A DNA stretch of 24,729 nt, taken from Chara braunii. Lineage: Eukaryota; Streptophyta; Charophyceae; Charales; Characeae. Positions 1 to 8,400 of this stretch are shown piece by piece. Position numbers and translations under genes: made by a program. The stretch lies in the NCBI GenBank assembly GCA_003427395.1, contig BFEA01000051.1, positions 2,694,499-2,719,227 of the forward strand, in the 5' to 3' direction. Each line of letters starts with the position of its first letter. Position 1 is the stretch's first letter. Under the pieces are notes generated by a model. The model searched no databases. It was given only the letters and a program-made list of their open reading frames with translations, and was not told the origin of the DNA.

Positions 1-9
1 CTCAACAGT

Positions 10-459
10 CTGCAGAATCCCCTCACTGATTACACTGTAAATGATAATCTACCTTAACCAAAATCAAAGTAGACTATCACTCACCCACATATATAACAGA
101 GCTGCCCGGTAAACCGTAGGCAGAGAGGGAGATGAGTATATATGAAACTCCGACGAAACAGTTTGTCACAGCCCCTCGTTTCTTGTCCTCTTCTCCCTCT
201 CTGCCCCTACGGTTACGGCGCAGCTCTGTTTGACGATATATATATGTTGTCACACAGTGTATATATATATATATATGTATATATGTGGGTGAGTGATAGT
301 CTGCTTTGATTTTCGTCACAGGTACCTTGAGGGCAGTGGTTGGTGGTCCCCACCACCTCAGGGTCTCAGCTCAGTTGTCGGGCAGTCGTTGATGCTTAAC
401 CACAACCGAGGTTAAGGTCGATTATCACTTACAGTGTAATCAGTTAGGGGATTCTGCAG
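10..459. repeat. Nested inverted repeats (three concentric arm pairs)
   Basis: Three inverted-repeat pairs sit inside one another. The outer arms are 10-59 and 410-459 (47 of 50 bases complementary). The middle arms are 60-93 and 280-313 (33 of 34). The inner arms are about 97-136 and 190-228, more diverged, with GAGCTGCCCGG-like ends. A run of TA dinucleotides (259-280) lies between the inner and middle right arms. Outer and middle left arms are directly adjacent, while about 96 bases separate them on the right. The pattern fits a foldback/MITE element with others inserted in it, or one large decayed hairpin. No coding capacity is seen. Confidence 0.8.
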
Positions 460-497
460 ATGTAGAGGAGGGTTCACTTTCCTGATGTGTCGGTGCA

Positions 498-758
498 ACT
501 CCGACGAAACAGTTTGTTAGAGCCCCTCGTTTGTTGTTCTCTTCTCCTCTCTGCCTACGCTTTACCTGGTAGCTCTGTTGGACTATATATCGTCACAACG
601 TTATAGAGCGTATATATATCTATATATATATACCGGGCAGTTCTGTTTGATGATATATACATGTATATAGTCAAACAGAGCTGCCCGGTAAAGTGTAGGG
701 GCAGAGAGGGAGAAGAGGACAACAAACTAGGGGCTGTGACAAACTGTTTTGTCGGAGC
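498..758. mobile_element. MITE-like foldback element with arms of about 95 bp
   Basis: The left arm (about 498-592, beginning CTCCGACGAAACAG) is the approximate reverse complement of the right arm (about 663-758, ending CTGTTTTGTCGGAGC). The centre is TA-rich (593-662). The same arm sequence also occurs once at about 148-235, inside the nested inverted repeat to the left, so this is a repeated family. No transposase is encoded, so it would be non-autonomous. The target-site duplication is not obvious. Confidence 0.75.
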
Positions 759-1026
759 ACATTCATTATGCAAAGACTATGTATGTTTTTTAAATCTATC
801 CTCTTCTCTCAATTTCACCTCCCACTACCTACCTACCTCCCACTACTCCTAATTAATTGTAGGCTAGGCTACGGGAACCCCGTAGCAGCCAGAACCGTGT
901 TGACGAGAGCACATGCATGTGTGGCTGCTCCCGGCCTGCAGGTGGGTTTAAAAAAAAAAAAAAGAAAAAAAAAAAAAAAGAAAAAGAAAAAAAAGAAAAG
1001 AAAAAGAAGACTATGTAGGTACCATA
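759..1026. other. Non-coding spacer with purine tract
   Basis: No gene is supported. The main feature is an A-rich tract with scattered G at 950-1011. It could be the tail of a degraded retroposon, but no body was recognised. Confidence 0.5.
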
Positions 1027-1180
1027 CGGGTCTAGCTCAGTTGGTACACCCATGAACAGTTGAAATATGAATCAGACCCAAGTTGAATCCAGATGCAATC
1101 AGATGAGCAGAATCAAATAATTCGGAATTACCTGGGGCCGGTCAGTTCAATGATGATATATATCAAGGCCGTCAACCTTT
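1027..1180 (+). mobile_element. tRNA-derived SINE, family A, copy 1
   Basis: A pol III A box (TAGCTCAGTTGG) is at 1033-1044. A damaged B box (GTTGAATCC, one C missing) is at 1082-1090. The 3' body, GGGGCCGGTCAGTTCAATGATGATATATATCAAGGCCG-like at 1133-1172, is shared with the copies at 4192-4669 and 15173-15368. The sequence cannot fold as a normal tRNA, so it is a SINE and not a tRNA gene. Confidence 0.78.
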
Positions 1181-1190
1181 TGTTTTTCTC

Positions 1191-1544
1191 CCCCCAAAAA
1201 CATGAGTATGTTTGTCCATTATGAGATGAGAAGACGACGAAGAAAGGTGAAGAAAGGGGATATGAAATGGTGATGGAAGGCGAATCTGGAAGAGGAGGCA
1301 GACTGTAACGGTACAGAAGAAGGTGCACTCAACAACTGGCATCAGCAACGGCGGGGACGGCTACACATAATAATGGATATGGAGCCAGGGCCATAAGGAT
1401 CTGTTTTTTTAAAAAAGGTACACGCAGCAAAGCAGCAGGAACCATAAAACACATCAACTGCACCATTACTTCTGCTGCTCCTTCTTCTGCTGCTGTTGTT
1501 GTTGTTGCCCCTGTTTTCCTTTTTTCCTTGCAGAGAATCATCAT
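1191..1544. other. Intergenic or intronic spacer, no gene seen
   Basis: Nothing coding is supported. A short segment at 1374-1413 (GGATATGGAGCCAGGGCCAT then a T run) recurs at 10816-10860 in intron 2, which suggests a further dispersed repeat. The rest is plain sequence. Confidence 0.5.
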
Positions 1545-1563
1545 TCTGGTACTACTGGTACTA

Positions 1564-1596
<33 letters not shown>

Positions 1597-2081
1597 TTCC
1601 TCGTACTACTAGTAATGCTAATACCAGTACTAGTACTAGTGCTGGTACTTGGACTAGTAGTAGTAGTAGTACTACTAGTACTGCTAATACCAGTGCTAGT
1701 ACTAGTACTAGGACTACTATTACTGCTACTGCTGGTACTGCTGCGGATACTACTACTACTACTACTACGACGACGACGACGACGACGACTACCACTACTA
1801 CTATGACTACTACTACCACTACTACTACTACTACGACTACGACTACTACCACTACTACTACGACTACTACGACTACGACTACTACGACTACTACTACGAC
1901 TACTTCTGGTACTGCTACTACTACTACTACTACCACTACCACTACCACTACCACTACCACTACCACTACCACTTCCACTGCCACTACTACTATACGACTA
2001 CTACTACTACTACTACTACTACTGCTGCTACTGCTACTGCTACTACTGCTACTGCTACTACTGCTACTACTACTGCTACTG

Positions 2082-2116
<35 letters not shown>

Positions 2117-2515
2117 GCTACTGGTACTACTACTACTACTACTACTACTGCTACTACTACTACTACTACTACTACTACTGCTACTGCTACTACTCCTACT
2201 CCTACTCCTACTCCTACTCCTACTCCAACTGCTACTGCTACTGCTACTGCTACTGCTACTACTCCTACTNCTCCTACTCCGACTACTACTGCTACTGCTA
2301 CTGCTACTGCTACTGCTACTGCTACTGCTACTACTCCTACTCCTACTCCTACTCCTACTCCTACTGCTACTGCTACTCCTACTACTACTGCTACTGCTAC
2401 TACTACTACTACTGCTACTACTGCTACTACTACTGCTGCTACTACTACTGCTACTGCTACTGCTACTGCTACTGCTACTGCTACTGCTACTGCTACTGCT
2501 ACAAGTGGTACTACT
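1545..2515. repeat. Complex trinucleotide array, (TAC)n with TGC, GAC, CAC and TCC variants
   Basis: About 970 bases are almost wholly built of NAC/NGC-type triplets in one phase. Blocks differ: TAC/AGT-rich (1545-1740), GAC-rich (1765-1905), CAC-rich (1930-1970), TAC/TGC mixed (2000-2200), and hexamers of CTACTC (2200-2225 and 2333-2365). One ambiguous base is at 2270. Long open frames across it encode only poly-Ser, poly-Thr, poly-Leu or poly-Val and are composition artefacts. Confidence 0.95.
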
Positions 2516-3139
2516 GTGACCTGAACTACCAGTACTACTTCCAGCGTTACGGCGAGCAGTAATTACTACTCGCACTAATTCACAAGACTAGTACTAGTTC
2601 TTTCTATACTAGAGAAGTTCTCGGTGAACCACAGGCAGAAAGAGACAAAAGGACAAGAAACGGGGTGTGTGTGCCGGAATTATACCGACTCGTCAGGACA
2701 TATACTCATCTGGACATCTATCCTTGCATAACAGGTCTTCCCCCAAATGCAACCCAACGTCATCATGACTGTATCAGACGGGGAAGATACCTTGTGTACA
2801 TTCATGTCCAGGTGCTTCATGTTCGGGGAGTTTTTGTCAACCTAATCTGCCATTATATTGAGGTCAAATTCATCCACGGGGAAAGCTATATTTTGGCATA
2901 TGATTCTGCCACTGCTGTTAGTAGAATGGACCAATTGGGACTGCCAGAGTGGAGCGTCGGGGGCCACTGTGTGAATCTTGCCATGATTGCAGTCACATTC
3001 ATCCACAAAAGTTACTCCTTTCGCGTGCACCAGAGTGGGGCGTCAAGGGGGTAATTGGTGCCCTTGGAGAGCTATGCGATGGGCGACCAAAGATAAAGGT
3101 ACAAACGTGGAAGGGAAACAAAAAAATCGTTGTTTATCG
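2516..3139. other. Unassigned sequence with a weak internal duplication
   Basis: A frame is open from 2665 to 3054 but it has no recognisable domain. Its sequence contains a degenerate repeat: GTCAAATTCATCCAC (about 2862) and GTCACATTCATCCAC (about 2991), each followed by CAGAGTGGNGCGTC (about 2945 and 3031). That argues for decayed repeat DNA and not a gene. Confidence 0.45.
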
Positions 3140-3660
3140 GCTAGGTATACCAGTTATTTGTGCATTGACTGAGTTTAGAATGGGATATAACCACGCGGTT
3201 GGAATGACCCTGCAAGGAATCGAACCGGCAATCTCGAGCTCAACAGCCAGACGCCTTAACCACTACAGCCTTCACGAAAAGCCACTGCAACGTTAACGAA
3301 AAGTCCTTTATTGGTGGATTTCACCGGTATCACATAAAGGCTGTGTTGTAACGAGATGTCGTTTCGCCTCCTGTCCCCAATTAATTGGGTGATCTGCCTC
3401 TTTCAATTCAAACCTAGGTTAGCTCAACATCCAGACGCCTTAACCACGGCAACCGTAACGAAAAGTCCTTGATCCTCTGCGATCCACCTTGATTGGTGGA
3501 CTTCACCGGTGTTACCTAAAGGCTGCTGTGTTGTAATGAGATGTCGTTTCGCCTCCTGTCCCCAATTAAATCTGCCTCTTTCAGTTCAAACCGAGGGTTT
3601 AACTGCTAGGTATATCACTTATTTTTGCATCGACTTAGTTTAGAATGGGATAAAAAAAAG
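3140..3660 (-). mobile_element. tRNA-Ser/Leu-like SINE, family B, with a duplicated segment of about 185 bp
   Basis: On the minus strand a good A-box-like motif (TGTAGTGGTTAAGGCG, 3252-3267) precedes a perfect pol III B box (GGTTCGATTCC, 3216-3226). The tRNA-like region has the GGTTAAGGCG typical of Ser/Leu tRNAs but a degenerate anticodon region. A segment including GAGATGTCGTTTCGCCTCC is present at about 3353 and again at about 3538, and CTAGGTATA...TTAGAATGGGATA occurs at 3141-3187 and 3606-3652. This is SINE-derived DNA that has been locally duplicated. Confidence 0.75.
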
Positions 3661-3760
3661 AAGAAGAATGGGATATAACCACGCTGTTGAAAGGACCCTG
3701 TAAGGAATCGAATCAGCAATCTCGACCTCAACAGCCAGAAGAATGGGATATAACCACTGC
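3661..3760 (-). mobile_element. Family B SINE fragments
   Basis: The B box (GATTCGATTCC on the minus strand) is at 3704-3714, preceded by a CAGCC/AACAGCC segment shared with the copy at 3216-3250. The signature GGGATATAACCACGC recurs at 3670, 3745 and again at 4022, so at least three partial copies lie here. Confidence 0.65.
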
Positions 3761-3822
3761 CACCGTAACTCGGTGTTGGAATCATACGGGTCATGATATC
3801 CAGCCCACCCCTGCATGGTTGC

Positions 3823-3825
<3 letters not shown>

Positions 3826-3908
<83 letters not shown>

Positions 3909-3920
3909 CTCTCTCTCTCC
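3826..3920. repeat. (CA)n microsatellite followed by (CT)n
   Basis: About 40 CA units (3826-3905) run directly into seven or eight CT units (3905-3920). Its length probably varies between individuals. Confidence 0.98.
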
Positions 3921-4104
3921 ACATGGCATGTGTCGAGACCCGCTTGCAGGTAACTAGCCCTGTTTGTCGGCATAGCCACCAAGTCCGGGTACTATTTCCC
4001 GGCCAATTACCACATGAAGCCATGGGATATAACCACGCTGTTAGAACGAATTCATAAATCATTTCAACAAAAGATTGCCAAGTATTGGCTTCTAAATGAC
4101 CTCC

Positions 4105-4192
4105 CTTCATGGGGACAAAAAAATGACCTACCTCTGTTCATGGGGACAAAAAAATGACCTACCTCCGTTCATGGGGACAAAAAAATGACCTG
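4105..4192. repeat. 31-bp tandem repeat, three copies
   Basis: The unit TTCATGGGGACAAAAAAATG... plus ACCTACCTC repeats with period 31 (copy starts at 4106, 4137, 4168). A further partial copy (CGTTCATGGGAACAAAAAAA) occurs at 4427 before the second SINE, so it is part of the duplicated block. Confidence 0.85.
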
Positions 4193-4669
4193 GGGCTATC
4201 GCAGTTGGTACACCCCTGAACTTTTTGAAATACAGCCTCGAGCTCGAACTCCACCGGAAGGCTGTCGCCCTTTTTTAAATGAAAAAAAATTGGAAATACT
4301 ATAATTTATTAATTTCGATGAGTGGAAATTGGAAGTACTATAATTCTGAGTTGCCTAGGGCCCGTCTGTTCGGTGATGATGTCTCAAGGCTGTCGCCCTT
4401 CTTTAAATGGAAAAATGACCTACCTCCGTTCATGGGAACAAAAAAATGACCTGGGGCTAGCGCAGTTGGTACACCCCTGAACTTTTTGAAATACAGCCCC
4501 AAGCTCGACTCCACCGGAAGGCTGTCGCTCTTTTTTAAATGAAAAAAAAATGGAAATACTATAATTTCGATGAGTGGAAAATTGGAAATACCTATAATTC
4601 TGAATTGCCTAGGGCCGGTCTGTTCGGTGATGATGTCTCAAGGCTGTTGCCCTTCTTTAAATGGAAAAA
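4192..4669 (+). mobile_element. Two tandem tRNA-derived SINEs, family A, copies 2 and 3
   Basis: A boxes TATCGCAGTTGG (4197-4208) and TAGCGCAGTTGG (4458-4469) lie 261 bases apart. Each is followed by a weakened B box (GCTCGA-CTCC) and by the family body GGTGATGATGTCTCAAGGCTGT and CCCTTCTTTAAATGG. The two copies and the intervening 31-bp repeat unit are so similar that tandem duplication of one insertion is more likely than two independent insertions. They end about 80 bases before the splice acceptor of the first visible APC8 exon. Confidence 0.8.
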
Positions 4670-4748
4670 CTAAATAAAAAAATTTGTTTCAAACATAGAT
4701 GGCTGTGCCTTCTAGGATCTGATATGACCTGACTTGTGTCTGCTGCAG

Positions 4749-5124
4749 GGCTGCAGAGCAATTGGTTGGCCTGCCAGAAGAAGCTGCGGTGATGACATCA
4801 GGCCAAGGCAATGCAAGTAGCAGCGGTGTTGATAGGCTTGGTTCCAGGAAGCAATTGGGATGGAGGGATTCGTCGATGCCCGACAGCACACCGGGTGGTG
4901 GGGTGTTAGGGGCTCGAGGTGGTGATTGGGAAGGAGGAGGAAGAGGAGGAGGAGGAGGAGGAGGAGGAGGAGGGGGAGAAGAGGAGGAGGAGGAGGAGGA
5001 ATCTGATGTGTTTTTATTGGGCAAATCATATTTTGACATGAAAGAGTACAGAAGGGCTGCACATGCTCTCAGAGGACTTCCTGGGAAAAAGGCATTTTTT
5101 CTGCGCAGCTATGCAATGTACTTG
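4749..5124 (+). CDS. APC8: APC8 exon A (near N terminus, with Gly/Glu low-complexity tract)
   Basis: The acceptor is ctgcag at 4743-4748. The first base (G) completes a codon split by a phase-2 intron, probably the Trp of the conserved AAKW stretch, and the frame continues AEQLVG, then a linker, then SDVFLLGKSYFDMKEYRRAAHALRG-like sequence that opens the first TPR. The donor is TTG/gtaagc at 5125. The linker between these conserved blocks is expanded by a GGA/GAG microsatellite at 4930-5001 that encodes about a dozen Gly followed by eight Glu; plant APC8 proteins usually have a short Ser/Thr-rich linker there. The expansion keeps the frame and lies outside the TPRs, so the exon is probably functional. 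No initiating ATG is used here: the start lies upstream. Confidence 0.9.
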
Positions 5125-5374
5125 GTAAGCCTGTTATTAGATAGACTCCTCCTCCCTCCGACCTCAAGAGTGTTTTTTTTTCCCCTTTTTTCATCCCTTT
5201 TTTTCCCCTTTTTTCATCCCTTGGTAAGCCTTTTTGTTTTGGGTGCCACCTCAGAGTTTGTGATATCCTCCTTTCTGGACAATTTTTAGCAATCGTATTT
5301 TTTTTGGTAAAAAGGAAAAGGATCCTTTCCAATTCCCCCCCCCCTTGCCCCCTTTTTCCCCCCCCCCCCCCCCC

Positions 5375-5429
<55 letters not shown>

Positions 5430-8400
5430 ACCACCACCATAATTTCAGTCCTGGACCCGTTACCCAAGAGCTGAAAAGTAGGGTTCCCCATTGACTTCTT
5501 GTGCGTCCCCCTCCCCTCCTTTCTCAACCCAGAGCATATTCTAGCCCAGGGCTGATCCCTGCCCAGAGCAGATCCAGACCCAGAGTGAATCCAAACCTAG
5601 AGCGTATCGGAAGCAGATCCCAACCCAGAATACACCCAGAATACAGAGCAGATCCCAACCCAGAGCAGAGTACGAAGTTCCTGGATGCATATTCTAACCC
5701 AGTGCAGATCCCAACCCGGTGCAGGTGCAGATCCCAACCCAGTGCAGGTGTAGATCCCAATCCAGTGCAGGTGTAGATCCCAATCCAGTGCAGGTGTAGA
5801 TCCCAACCCAGTGCAGATCCCAACCCAGTGCAGATCCCAGCCCAGTGCAGATCCTAACCCAGTGCAGGTGTAGATCCCAACCCAGTGCAACTCCCAACCC
5901 GGTGTAGATCCCAACCCAGTGCAACTCCCAACCCGGTGTAGATCCCAACCCAGTGCAGATCCGAACCCAAAGCATATCCCGACCCAGAGCAGAGCAGCAC
6001 TGGGTGGCCCAGAGCTATTCCGTTTCCCAGACTGGTGAGTGGTTTGCACTTTCTAAGGGCATCCTCACACTACGACTTTCCTGGATGTATATGACTACTT
6101 TTCCGACCTGGACTGGATGCACTGACTGCTATTACGTCGACAGAGAGGTGGAAAGAAGTCCTAGTGTGAGTATGCCCTAAATGCCAATCTATAAGTTTTT
6201 GAGAATGGGTAGGCACTTTCTAAAATTCAATGAATGAGTGCAACATTGGAAAGCTGCTGAAATCGAGGCTGTGAAAGGAATAAATTGAGTGCAACTGTCC
6301 TTTGGGCCCATCCGTTAACATTGGAACGATACAGAGAAGATCAGCATGGCCCCTGAAAAAAAAAAAGGAAAAAAAAAGTGCAATTGGTACCTACCTTCCG
6401 GTGGCTGAATGTATACGCCTGATGGATAAAATCATCAAAATGGGTAACTGTTAACAAACAGGTCATGGGTTCAAATCCTGATGGGAAAAATAATGTTCTA
6501 GGCTACCTCCTTCAGAAAAAGAGGAAAAGAAGAGGGAAAAAGCTGTGCAAATGGTATGACCCTTGCTCATGGTGGCGCTTTTTTTTATTGTGGTGAATTC
6601 AGGCAGCCTCTGAAAAAAAGGGAAAATAGAAGAAGAAAAAAAGAAAAGAAGAAGAGTGCAATTGACCTGGGATTCACTCATGGCGGCCTTTTTTTTTTTT
6701 GGAGGTGGGGGGGGGGTTGCTGAATGCAGACAGGTTCAAAAGAAAAACAGAAAAGAAAAAAAAGGGGCAATCGGTCTCAACGCCGATCATGGTGGTGATT
6801 GTCTGTGTTGTAGGCAGAATCAGCAAAAAGAGAAAAGATAAAAAGAAAGAAAAAGAAAGAGTCAAGAAAAGAGAAAAGCTAAAAAAGAAAGAAAAAGAAA
6901 GAGTCAAGAAAAGAGAAAAGAGAAAAAGAAAGAAAAAGAAAGACGGAAAGAGTGTAAATACGCTGGACGTTTCCCATGGTGGCAACTCTTTGTTTGTGCT
7001 GAATGCAACAGGTTCAGAAAAACAAAAAGCACCCCCCCCCCCAAAAAAAAAAAAGTGCACTTCATCTGAACGTTGCTCAATTGTTGCTTTTTTTCGGTTA
7101 CTGAATACAGGCGAGGGAGATTCAAAAAAAAAAAAAAAACCATGAAAAACAAATAAAAACAAAGAAAATCAAAGGAAAATCAAAGAAAAACAAAGAAAAA
7201 CAAGGAAAAACAAAGAAAAACAAAGAAAAACAAAGAAAAACAAGGAAAAACAAGGAAAAACAAAAAAAAAGAAAATCAAAGGAAAATCAAAGAAAAACAA
7301 AGAAAAACAAGGAAAAACAAAGAAAAACAAAGAAAAACAAGGAAAAACAAAGAAAAACAAGGAAAAACAAGGAAAAACAAAAAAAAAGAAGGAAAAACAA
7401 AGAAAAACAAAGAAAAACAAAGAAAAACAAGGAAAAACAAAGAAAAACAAAGAAAAACAAAGAAAAACAAGGAAAAGAGACGGAAAGAGTGAAAAAACAA
7501 GGAAAAACAAGGAAAAACAAGGAAAAACAAAGAAAAACAAAGAAAAACAAAGAAAAACAAAGGAAAAAAAGGAAAAGAGACGGAAAGAGTGCAAATACGC
7601 AAAACAAGGAAAAACAAAGAAAAACAAGGAAAAACAAAGAAAAACAAGGAAAAACAAAGAAAAACAAAGGAAAAAAAGGAAAAGAGACGGAAAGAGTGCA
7701 AATACGCTGGCCGTTTCCCATGGTGGCAACTCTTTGTTGGTGCTGAATGCATGCACAGATTCGAAAAACCAAAAGCAAAAAAAAAAGAAAAAGAAGTTTG
7801 TGTTAGTCCCCGGGCCGCCCGGCTGGGGGAAGGTCGCCCGGGTACCCTCCCGGGCGGCCCGGACCGGGCAGGGTCCCGGGCGATCCCAGCGCATAATATT
7901 CTAAAAGATAGAAAATATTTTGTTTTCAAAAAAATCCAAAAAAAAAAGATATGTTGTCTAAAATTGCAATACAAACGGCTTTTGGCTGAGGGCCACCTCG
8001 AAATTCGTTGTTAATTTCAAGATAAAAAATAAATGAGAAAACCTGAGTCCCAAAAGACTCCAAATGTACCCTTTTAAGCCCTTTAGTCACTGTTTATACC
8101 CCCCAACCCCCCATGGATGACCCATCACCAAAACCGAAGTTAAGACCGGATTCTGACTGCTTGGGCCAAGCGCAGTCCTGGCCTGAAGTCCTTTTTTTTT
8201 TTGGGATCCTTGCCTCTTTTTTGACCCGTCTGGTTTTGCCGGGCGACCCCCCCTCTGCCCAACTGGCCCGGGCGTGCCTGGCCGGGCGACGGCCCAACAT
8301 AGAAAAAAGTGCAATTTGTCTGGAAGTAGCTCAGTTGTTGCTTTTTTTTTTTGTTACTGAGTACAGGCGAAGGGAAATTCTTTTCTTTTTCCTCGAACAA

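Noticed and set aside
1027-1100. tRNA gene suggested by TAGCTCAGTTGG
   Set aside because: No acceptor stem or anticodon loop can be formed and the B box has lost a base; the downstream body shows it is a SINE. The same applies to the sites at 3216, 4197, 4458 and 15296.
1541-2575. Long frames of poly-Ser, poly-Thr, poly-Leu and poly-Val on both strands
   Set aside because: They are read-throughs of the triplet array; all phases are open because the unit has no stop codon.
2665-3054. Possible 129-codon gene on the + strand
   Set aside because: No domain recognised, internal repeat structure, and no splice or promoter evidence.
4040-4135. CRISPR-like spacing of short repeats (for example the 31-bp and 23-bp arrays)
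   Set aside because: Units are head to tail without spacers, and the genome is eukaryotic.
5524-6049. Minus-strand proteins rich in Trp-Asp-Leu-His repeats
   Set aside because: These follow from the minisatellite unit; there is no start context, domain or splice structure.
7169-7974. Phe-rich (minus) and Lys/Asn-rich (plus) frames
   Set aside because: They are composition artefacts of the CAAAGAAAAA satellite.
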